Source: Bacteroidota bacterium (GTDB taxonomy: Bacteria; Bacteroidota; Bacteroidia; Flavobacteriales; Flavobacteriaceae). From it: 5,212 nucleotides of DNA. Positions within the stretch are counted from its first letter, which is position 1, and each line of letters starts with the position of its first letter. The notes beneath the pieces were generated by a model, which saw only the letters and a program-made list of their open reading frames with translations, was not told the DNA's origin and searched no databases. Location of the stretch: assembly GCA_023386255.1 (NCBI GenBank), contig JAEWKB010000022.1, positions 1 through 5,212 of the forward strand. Direction: 5' to 3'. A program made the position numbers and the translations under genes. This document shows, in pieces, positions 1-4,942 of this stretch.

Positions 1-413
1 GTATTGACGGCGAGAAAATGAGTAAATCGAGGAACAATACTATTAATATATTTTTGGATGACAAAGCGCTGAGGAAACAGGTGATGAGCATACAGACCGA
101 CAGCACCCCGCTTGAAGAACCGAAAAATCCGGATACCGATAATGTATTTGCTATCTATAAATTGCTTGCCACACCTGAGCAAACAGAACAGATGCGGCAA
201 AACTACCTGGGTGGGAATTATGGCTACGGCCATGCCAAGCAGGCGCTTTTTGAGCTTATTGTGGAAAAGTTTAGTGAAGTAAGGGAGAAGTATAATTACT
301 ACATGGCCAATCTATCCGAAGTTGACGCAGCCCTTAAAGTAGGATCAGAAAAAGCATCAGCTATAGCCAATGGTGTCCTGAAAAGGGTACGCGAAAAGTT
401 AGGATACCTTTAG
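1..413 (+). CDS. trpS: Tryptophanyl-tRNA synthetase, C-terminal part (5' truncated by window)
   Basis: Class I aminoacyl-tRNA synthetase that charges tRNA(Trp) with tryptophan using ATP in the cytoplasm. The reading frame is open from base 3 and begins IDGEKMSKSRNN, so the ATG at 18 is the methionine of the KMSKS signature (bases 15-29), the ATP-binding loop, and not a start codon. About 136 residues are visible; bacterial TrpRS is usually about 320-335 residues, so the Rossmann-fold N-terminus with the HIGH motif lies upstream of the window. The rest (LGGNYGYGHAKQALFELIVEKF and the helical end) fits the C-terminal anticodon-binding helices of TrpRS. The frame ends at TAG 411-413, where the family normally ends, so the 3' end looks intact. 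It converges on the minus-strand gene that follows, and the two share a terminator. The family call is firm; TyrRS is the only close alternative, and the visible C-terminus lacks the S4 domain that TyrRS would carry. Confidence 0.93.
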   Translation, partial: IDGEKMSKSRNNTINIFLDDKALRKQVMSIQTDSTPLEEPKNPDTDNVFAIYKLLATPEQTEQMRQNYLGGNYGYGHAKQALFELIVEKFSEVREKYNYYMANLSEVDAALKVGSEKASAIANGVLKRVREKLGYL

Positions 414-429
414 TGTAATTTTCTGAAAA

Positions 430-475
430 TAAACAAAAAGCCGCAGTTAGTTTTTATCTGTGGCTTTTTTGTTTT
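430..475. terminator. Bidirectional intrinsic terminator between trpS and the NTF2-like gene
   Basis: A 12-bp stem is formed by 435-446 (AAAAAGCCGCAG) and 458-469 (CTGTGGCTTTTT) with one G-T wobble and an 11-nt loop (447-457). The stem is flanked by A-rich sequence on the left and T-rich sequence on the right, so each strand ends the hairpin with a U-tract. It can therefore stop both the rightward trpS transcript and the leftward transcript of the minus-strand gene. The right arm is also coding sequence for the last residues of the minus-strand gene, whose stop codon lies in the loop. Confidence 0.85.
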
Positions 476-989
476 TAAAGATGTCATCTTCATATTGCGC
501 CTTTAGCGGAATTACCTTATCAGTAACATCATTGGGCACAGTCATAGATAATACATAGTGTTTTATCTTCCACTCCTTCCCTTGCTTTTCCAGCACTCCC
601 GATCCGCGGCAGCCTTTCATCCAGGTATCAAGCAGCTCATCAAACCATGCCACCTTACCGTCTTTACTGAAGTAAATGTTACGCTCCACAGCTTTAAAGT
701 CCCATGCCTTCCCTCTGTCAAAGTATGGCTTAGAGAACGCCGCAAATGCTATTTTATCCCAGTTCTCTGTAGCATCAGTACCTATATAGTGGCCATCATC
801 AGCAATTTTCCCGAAGTAGCCGTTGTGGTCGGCTTTTGCTGCAGCGGCATGCCAGTTGTCAAGGAGTGTATTAAGGATTTGTTTTTCCTGAACCTGGTTC
901 ACAGAATTTTGAAGCCCACTTATAGCAGTAACAGTTAATATACTAAAAACTGAAAGAAATAAGAAAAGATATTTATTAGATATTTTCAT
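447..989 (-). CDS. Secreted NTF2/SnoaL-like domain protein
   Basis: A 180-residue exported protein. Residues 1-24 form a signal peptide: a lysine-containing start (MKISNK) followed by a hydrophobic run to about residue 24; there is no lipobox cysteine, so it should be periplasmic or released. Residues about 36-155 read as one alpha+beta cone domain of the NTF2/SnoaL-like superfamily (SnoaL_3 or DUF4440 type). Typical features are the helix ILNTLLDNWHAAAAKAD, then YIGTDATENWDK, the KPYFDRGKAWDFKAVERNIYFS strand and the tail KEWKIKHYVLSMTVPND. Such domains serve as small-ligand pockets or enzymes, and the substrate cannot be told from sequence. The charged C-terminus KNKKATDKN is partly encoded by a terminator stem. 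The start at 987-989 precedes the signal peptide directly; no Shine-Dalgarno is visible. The gene stands alone, divergent from the repeat-protein gene and with its own candidate promoter. Confidence 0.85.
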   Translation of the reverse strand: MKISNKYLFLFLSVFSILTVTAISGLQNSVNQVQEKQILNTLLDNWHAAAAKADHNGYFGKIADDGHYIGTDATENWDKIAFAAFSKPYFDRGKAWDFKAVERNIYFSKDGKVAWFDELLDTWMKGCRGSGVLEKQGKEWKIKHYVLSMTVPNDVTDKVIPLKAQYEDDIFKNKKATDKN

Positions 990-1146
990 TTATAAAATTG
1001 ATATGAGAATTAAGTTATTAATTAATATAATTATATGATACATAAAATAATAAATTAACAATATTAACATAAATTTAACAACATCTACAGCTTTATCGTA
1101 CAAAAATATTGTTAATATTGGTGCAAACCAATTAATTCCAATTACT
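990..1146. promoter_or_regulatory. AT-rich divergent intergenic region with short repeats
   Basis: This spacer separates the two divergent starts. TTAACA occurs at 1055-1060, 1064-1069 and 1075-1080, about one helical turn apart, and its complement TGTTAA lies at 1110-1115. An 11-bp inverted repeat pairs 1059-1069 (CAATATTAACA) with 1110-1120 (TGTTAATATTG), arms 40 nt apart. CCAATTA is repeated at 1128-1134 and 1138-1144. For the rightward gene only a weak -7-like element is visible (TAATATTG, 1113-1120, one mismatch to TAnnTTTG) with no convincing -33. Short repeats are common by chance in such AT-rich DNA, so an operator function is only possible. Confidence 0.4.
1101..1131 (-). promoter_or_regulatory. 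Candidate Bacteroidota-type promoter for the NTF2-like gene
   Basis: Read on the minus strand, TATTTTTG (complement of 1101-1108) matches the Bacteroidota -7 consensus TAnnTTTG exactly. TTG (complement of 1129-1131) lies 20 nt upstream of it, within the 17-23 nt spacing known for the -33 element in Flavobacterium. Transcription would start near 1095 and give a leader of roughly 105 nt before the start codon at 989. Confidence 0.55.
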
Positions 1147-2445
1147 ATGAAAACAAAACAAATTTGGATGGCGGCCATGCTGCTGTCAGGAGCTTTTTAT
1201 GCCAATGCGCAAACCACAAGCGCTGTTGAGAGTGTATTAGAAACTGGCTACGGCTTACAGAATGGTGCAATTAATAATACTACCTCCAGTACAAGAGGAG
1301 CAACTTTTCTAGGCTACCGTTCCGGATTTAATACAACAACAAAAGATATCCACGGTGACAATAATACCTTCATAGGCCATGACTCAGGATTATCAAATTT
1401 GGCCGGACACGATAATACTTTTACTGGCTGGAATTCCGGGTTTGGCAATAATACGGGTAATTTCAATACTTTTCTAGGATCTCAGTCAGGAGGAAATAAC
1501 AGTACAGGCTCAGGGAATTCATTTGTTGGTGCAAGTTCGGGAAACAGTAATGGTTCTGCCAGTAATAACACCATTATGGGTTATAATTCAGGATTTAACA
1601 ATACTGCTAACAATAGTGCTTTTTTCGGCTCTCATGCGGGTTTATCAAACACAACGGGTGAAGGTAACGTATTTATTGGATCCAGTGCAGGTTATAGTAA
1701 CACTGAAGGAGAAGGAAATAATTTTATAGGCCTTATGTCAGGATACAATAATACGACCGGTTCTTTTAACGTTATGCTTGGATACCAGACAGGCGTTACT
1801 ACAAATGCGAACGCTAATACTTTTATCGGACATGGCTCGGGTTATACAAACGTTACAGGCTATGGTAATACATACCTCGGATTCTTTTCAGGATTTAATG
1901 CTACGGGTCACAGCAATGTTTTTATAGGAAATGGAGCAGGTAAAAATGAAACCGGAAGTAATAAATTAGTTATATCAAACTCCGACACATCAACGCCTAT
2001 AATCTATGGTGATTTTTCAGCAGCTAAAGTAGGCATAGGTGGCATAAATACCTTTCCAACTACAGCGTGGGGTGTAAATGTATCTGCTTATTCTTTATTT
2101 GTGAAAGGTGGTATACTTACGGAAGAAGTTCGTGTAAATCTGCAATCCGGATGGGCTGATTACGTGTTTGCTTATGATTATAAACTACGTCCGCTTGCCG
2201 AAGTTGAGAAATATATAGCTGAAAACGGCCATTTACCAAATGTACCTTCAGCCAAACAGGTTAAGAAAGAAGGCATAGAGCTTGGCGATATGGCGCGCAT
2301 ACAGCAGGAAAAAATTGAGGAGCTTACACTTTATGCGATTGCACAAGACAAACAAATTACTGAGCAAAACAAAAAACTGGAGCAGCAGCAAAAAGAAATT
2401 GATGAACTAAAAGCAGCGGTTAAAACATTAGCAAACAAACAATAA
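1147..2445 (+). CDS. Secreted repeat protein with tail-fibre/adhesin-like architecture
   Basis: A 432-residue protein with three parts. Residues 1-21 are a signal peptide ending ANA|Q, a good signal peptidase I site. Residues 52-273 hold thirteen Gly/Asn/Ser-rich units of mostly 17 residues, consensus NTFIGxxSGxxNxTGxx. Their F-[IL]-G glycines fall at 56, 77, 94, 111, 128, 145, 161, 178, 195, 212, 228, 245 and 261. This strongly suggests a beta-solenoid, reminiscent of YadA-like heads. After a linker, residues about 334-398 (SGWADYVFAYDYKLRPLAEVEKYI, HLPNVPSA, EKIEELTLYAI) match the C-terminal module common in Bacteroidota proteins labelled tail fiber domain-containing. Residues about 385-430 are a Gln/Glu/Lys-rich coiled coil, likely an oligomerisation (perhaps trimer) stalk. 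No T9SS sorting domain or lipobox is present, so the route to the surface is unclear. The ATG at 1147 directly precedes the signal peptide. It is probably cotranscribed with the T9SS gene 27 bp downstream. Adhesion is inferred from architecture only. Confidence 0.82.
   Translation: MKTKQIWMAAMLLSGAFYANAQTTSAVESVLETGYGLQNGAINNTTSSTRGATFLGYRSGFNTTTKDIHGDNNTFIGHDSGLSNLAGHDNTFTGWNSGFGNNTGNFNTFLGSQSGGNNSTGSGNSFVGASSGNSNGSASNNTIMGYNSGFNNTANNSAFFGSHAGLSNTTGEGNVFIGSSAGYSNTEGEGNNFIGLMSGYNNTTGSFNVMLGYQTGVTTNANANTFIGHGSGYTNVTGYGNTYLGFFSGFNATGHSNVFIGNGAGKNETGSNKLVISNSDTSTPIIYGDFSAAKVGIGGINTFPTTAWGVNVSAYSLFVKGGILTEEVRVNLQSGWADYVFAYDYKLRPLAEVEKYIAENGHLPNVPSAKQVKKEGIELGDMARIQQEKIEELTLYAIAQDKQITEQNKKLEQQQKEIDELKAAVKTLANKQ
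1300..1965 (+). repeat. Thirteen in-frame ~51-bp coding repeats (17-residue solenoid units)
   Basis: The DNA here encodes thirteen consecutive units; the spacing between successive core glycines is 21, then 17, 17, 17, 17, 16, 17, 17, 17, 16, 17 and 16 residues. Core positions (Asn, Phe, Ile/Leu, Gly, then Ser/Ala-Gly, then Asn and Gly) are conserved, but codons differ between units and no two are identical in DNA. This points to an old array kept by protein structure rather than a recently expanding tandem repeat. Confidence 0.88.
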
Positions 2446-2464
2446 TATACGTTTAACTTAAATT

Positions 2465-2470
2465 AGGAAA
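2465..2470 (+). promoter_or_regulatory. Shine-Dalgarno-like site of the T9SS cargo gene
   Basis: AGGAAA lies 2 nt before the ATG at 2473. It is the most purine-rich start context in the window, though closer to the start codon than a classical Shine-Dalgarno site. It lies in the 27-bp gap after the repeat-protein stop codon, where no promoter or terminator is visible, which supports cotranscription. Confidence 0.45.
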
Positions 2471-2472
2471 TT

Positions 2473-4140
2473 ATGAAGAACGTATATTTAATTATAGCAG
2501 TTTGGCTTACCGGCCTATGCTGCTATGGACAGGATTTACAAAATGCTAATTGGTATTTTGGAGACCGAGCAGGTTTAAATTTCAGCACTGGGAGTCCTGT
2601 AGAGCTTACTGATATGCCTACAAGTAGTACATTTTTTAATAATCAAATTCTTGAAGGATCGGCAACTGTATCTGACAAGAATGGCAATTTACTATTTTAC
2701 ACAAATGGAGAAGAGGTTTACTCTTACAACCACCAGATAATGGATAGCGGCACAGGCCTGTATGGCCATGAATCAAGCGCACAAAATGTAGTTATAATTC
2801 CCCGGCCAGGTAATAGTAATCAGTTTTATATAGTAACAAGAGATGGCCACAGTGGATTATCGCAAGGGTTACATTATTCAATTGTAGATTTAAGTTTTAA
2901 TGCTGGATTAGGAAAAGTAATTAGTAAAAATATAGTTTTAAAAGATCATTTCGGGGCAAATATTGATCTAAATTATAATTACGCAGGTCAGCCAAAATCT
3001 GAGAAAATTACTTCTACGTTTAATAGTGATGGAATTAATTACTGGTTAGTTACACAAATAAAAAACTATATATATTCTTATAGTGTAACTGCCAGTGGAA
3101 TTTCTTTGACACCTATAAATAACTATTTAATACCTATAGAAAATTATGCTTCTGAATACATAAAAGTGTCACCAGACGGAACGAGAATTGTTACTACAGT
3201 AGATTTTAGTGGAACAAGCCGCGTATGTTACATAGCAGGGAACTTTAATACCTTAACTGGTGCTATTACAAATATGAATATTAATATTACGCCTGCCCTT
3301 AATGACAATATTATAAGGCCAAAAGAAATGGAATTTTCTCCCAATAGCAATTTTCTTTATTTTTATATATCTGGGAATACTTCCAGTCTTCATAAATACA
3401 ATTTCTTAACAGCTCAAACATCCCAAGTAAGTTCAAGCGTAGGTTTTTTGAGCAGAAATTCACTGCGCTTAGCGATTGACGGTAAAATATATATACCTTC
3501 AATAGGAACTAATAAGTTTTCAGTAATTAATAATCCTGATAATTATAGCAATCCCGGATACACAAATGAATCCCTGAACATCAGCCGAAACACTAATGTC
3601 GGTTTACCTCAATGGGTACACTGGCATGATCAGCCATGTGAGTCGCTAACTCTTGCTTCTGAGCCTAACGTTATATTCACATACTATCAAAAGAGCGACA
3701 TTACTGCGCAAATAGCTTACAATTTGGCATCGGGAACAGACATTACAATGAAAGCAAGGGATTTTATTGTGTATAAACCTGATACGCATGTTACAGCAGG
3801 AGCGAAGCTTTGGGCAAAGATTGAAAATTGTGAAGGTGGAGGATCAATAGATCGAAAAGCCTATTCGGAAAACACAAAAGAACCTTCTTTAAAAGAAACA
3901 ATCGACAATCTTGTTCTTTCTCCCAACCCTGCAACCGATAAAGTTACCATTTCGTCAGATGAAGCTATTACAAGTGTAACTATTACTTCATTAGACGGAA
4001 AAGTGATGTTCAGCCGTGATCTGTCAGGCAAAGACACTGCTTATGATGTTGATATCAGGAGTTACAGCAAAGGCATATATGCTGTAAATATAACTACAGT
4101 AGGCGGAAATGTCCTGACACAAAAATTAATCAAAAACTAA
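2473..4140 (+). CDS. T9SS cargo protein: propeller-like region, stack domain, type A sorting domain
   Basis: A 555-residue secreted protein. Residues 1-20 form a signal peptide (cleavage near CCYGQ|D; the cysteines do not fit a lipobox). Residues about 26-385 resemble the beta-propeller-like region common in large Bacteroidota T9SS proteins: it opens NWYFGDRAGLNFSTG, then EGSATVSDKNGNLLFYTNGEEVY, SSAQNVVIIPRPGNSNQFYIVT, YIKVSPDGTRIV and MEFSPNSNFLYF, with closing GLPQWVHW. Residues about 389-453 form a small repeat-strand module (ITAQIAYNLASGTDITMKARDFIV, HVTAGAKLWAKIENC) like 3-coathanger stack domains, bracketed by Cys389 and Cys453, which may pair. Residues about 477-555 are a type A T9SS sorting domain: LVLSPNPATDKVTI, VTITSLDGKV, DIRSYSKGIYAVNI and terminal KLIKN. 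The protein should cross the outer membrane by the PorSS/T9SS machinery, lose this domain and be attached to the surface or released. No catalytic motif is recognised. It is much shorter than the giant gliding adhesins with similar starts. It follows the repeat-protein gene and ends at a strong terminator. Confidence 0.85.
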   Translation: MKNVYLIIAVWLTGLCCYGQDLQNANWYFGDRAGLNFSTGSPVELTDMPTSSTFFNNQILEGSATVSDKNGNLLFYTNGEEVYSYNHQIMDSGTGLYGHESSAQNVVIIPRPGNSNQFYIVTRDGHSGLSQGLHYSIVDLSFNAGLGKVISKNIVLKDHFGANIDLNYNYAGQPKSEKITSTFNSDGINYWLVTQIKNYIYSYSVTASGISLTPINNYLIPIENYASEYIKVSPDGTRIVTTVDFSGTSRVCYIAGNFNTLTGAITNMNINITPALNDNIIRPKEMEFSPNSNFLYFYISGNTSSLHKYNFLTAQTSQVSSSVGFLSRNSLRLAIDGKIYIPSIGTNKFSVINNPDNYSNPGYTNESLNISRNTNVGLPQWVHWHDQPCESLTLASEPNVIFTYYQKSDITAQIAYNLASGTDITMKARDFIVYKPDTHVTAGAKLWAKIENCEGGGSIDRKAYSENTKEPSLKETIDNLVLSPNPATDKVTISSDEAITSVTITSLDGKVMFSRDLSGKDTAYDVDIRSYSKGIYAVNITTVGGNVLTQKLIKN

Positions 4141-4158
4141 TTCAACCCACTTTTATTG

Positions 4159-4188
4159 AAGAGGCTGCCGAAAGGCAGCCTTTTATTA
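4159..4188 (+). terminator. Strong intrinsic terminator after the surface-protein pair
   Basis: GGCTGCC (4163-4169) and GGCAGCC (4174-4180) form a perfect 7-bp GC-rich stem closed by a GAAA (GNRA) tetraloop at 4170-4173. AAGA before and TTTT after extend the pairing, and a T-rich tract (TTTTATTATT) follows from 4181. It lies 22 nt after the stop codon of the T9SS gene and separates that unit from the lipoprotein-mfd operon. Confidence 0.92.
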
Positions 4189-4209
4189 TTAATATAAAGC
4201 TTATATTAA
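4189..4209. repeat. 21-bp near-palindrome in the terminator-promoter gap
   Basis: TTAATATAA (4189-4197) and TTATATTAA (4201-4209) are perfect 9-bp inverted arms around AGC. The element sits just after the terminator U-tract and 65 bp before the lipoprotein start codon. It could be a dimeric repressor operator, a weak second hairpin, or chance in AT-rich DNA. Confidence 0.4.
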
Positions 4210-4245
4210 AGCGTTTTACACACCACACAATTACCACAACATTCG

Positions 4246-4253
4246 TAAATTTG
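4246..4253 (+). promoter_or_regulatory. Candidate -7 element of the lipoprotein-mfd operon
   Basis: TAAATTTG is an exact match to the Bacteroidota -7 consensus TAnnTTTG and lies 20 nt upstream of the lipoprotein ATG. No TTG is found at the expected -33 distance (about 4220-4228), so the promoter is either weak, activator-dependent or elsewhere. If used, the mRNA leader would be only about 14 nt. Confidence 0.45.
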
Positions 4254-4273
4254 TTTTCTTCAAAAAAAGAAAA

Positions 4274-4942
4274 ATGAAATACCTCAATATTGTACTGGCG
4301 CTTTTTGTATCGGTTGCGTTACTGTCTTGTGAAGATGAAGACAAACAGCGCCGGGCAGAAACGATAAAAGCGTCAAAAATGAATGATTCTATATTAAAGA
4401 TCATAAGCAGCAACTGGAAGTTTGATGTACCGCCGGCTTCGGCAAAAGTGCAGCAGCGGATAAGCACCTGGAACGAGTGGCAACAATTTAAAGCCGAGCT
4501 GATGCAAAAGCCTACCGGTGGCATTGCGGCTTACAAACAAAAAACGAAGAACCTGGTTAACAAAGCCGACCAGCTGAAGAACAACATCCCGGCAATGTTC
4601 AACAAGCCGCAGGTACGCAGCCGCCTGGGTGTACTTGTAACTAAGATAAAGCAATTATATACGTTCCTGAACCTTGAGGTGGTACAGGACAAGAAAGTAC
4701 TGCAATATATAGGGGAAATAACCCATGAAACAGCAGCGGTGCAGGTACAGCTGGATGAGATAATCCGCCTGAGCGAAATTCCGAAAGAAATTGGAGAAGA
4801 CGAGATGCTAAAGGCTCTTGATACGGCACGTATGGCTAATCCTGACAGGCAGGTACAGCCTGATGCAGGCAATAAACCTATTCGGTTAGATCCTGCAATG
4901 AAACGAAACAGGACATTTAAACCTCTTACCCCACAACAGTGA
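4274..4942 (+). CDS. Uncharacterised, probably surface-exposed lipoprotein upstream of mfd
   Basis: A 222-residue protein that I do not recognise as a named family. Residues 1-18 form a lipoprotein signal peptide with lipobox LLSC, so Cys19 should be lipidated. The next residues, EDEDK, are strongly acidic and resemble the lipoprotein export signal described in Flavobacterium and Capnocytophaga, which sends lipoproteins to the outer face of the outer membrane. The mature part is rich in Lys, Gln and Glu and looks mostly helical (about residues 26-48, 66-110, 115-170). The C-terminal 40 residues are polar, basic and probably disordered (DRQVQPDAGNKP, KRNRTFKPLTPQQ). No catalytic motif is evident. 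The ATG at 4274 directly begins the signal peptide, with only the A-rich AAAGAAAA before it. The stop overlaps the mfd start by 4 nt, suggesting coupled translation. A link between a surface lipoprotein and DNA repair is not obvious, so the pairing may be one of expression only. Confidence 0.8.
   Translation: MKYLNIVLALFVSVALLSCEDEDKQRRAETIKASKMNDSILKIISSNWKFDVPPASAKVQQRISTWNEWQQFKAELMQKPTGGIAAYKQKTKNLVNKADQLKNNIPAMFNKPQVRSRLGVLVTKIKQLYTFLNLEVVQDKKVLQYIGEITHETAAVQVQLDEIIRLSEIPKEIGEDEMLKALDTARMANPDRQVQPDAGNKPIRLDPAMKRNRTFKPLTPQQ

Noticed and set aside
18..413. Treating ATG 18 as the start of a 131-residue small protein
   Set aside because: The frame stays open upstream to the window edge and this methionine is part of the KMSKS signature, so the gene is a truncated trpS.
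558..938. 126-codon + strand open frame
   Set aside because: It lies wholly antisense to the NTF2-like gene, whose translation shows a coherent signal peptide and domain; this frame gives a low-complexity product with no recognisable domain.
990..1178. 62-codon minus-strand frame rich in Ile and Leu
   Set aside because: It overlaps the start of the repeat-protein gene and comes from AT-rich intergenic DNA; the apparent membrane character is a product of composition.
1523..1729. 68-codon + strand frame inside the repeat region
   Set aside because: It is an alternative frame of the repeat array; its openness follows from the biased codons of the repeats.
1300..1965. Regular repeats as a possible CRISPR array
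   Set aside because: The period is 51 bp, in frame and conserved at protein level with differing codons; there are no identical repeats separated by unique spacers.
2473..2532. Possible lipobox in the T9SS protein (LTGLCC)
   Set aside because: The residues before the first cysteine are T-G-L, which does not fit the lipobox with a small residue before Cys; a signal peptidase I site near YGQ and the sorting domain fit a non-lipidated T9SS cargo.
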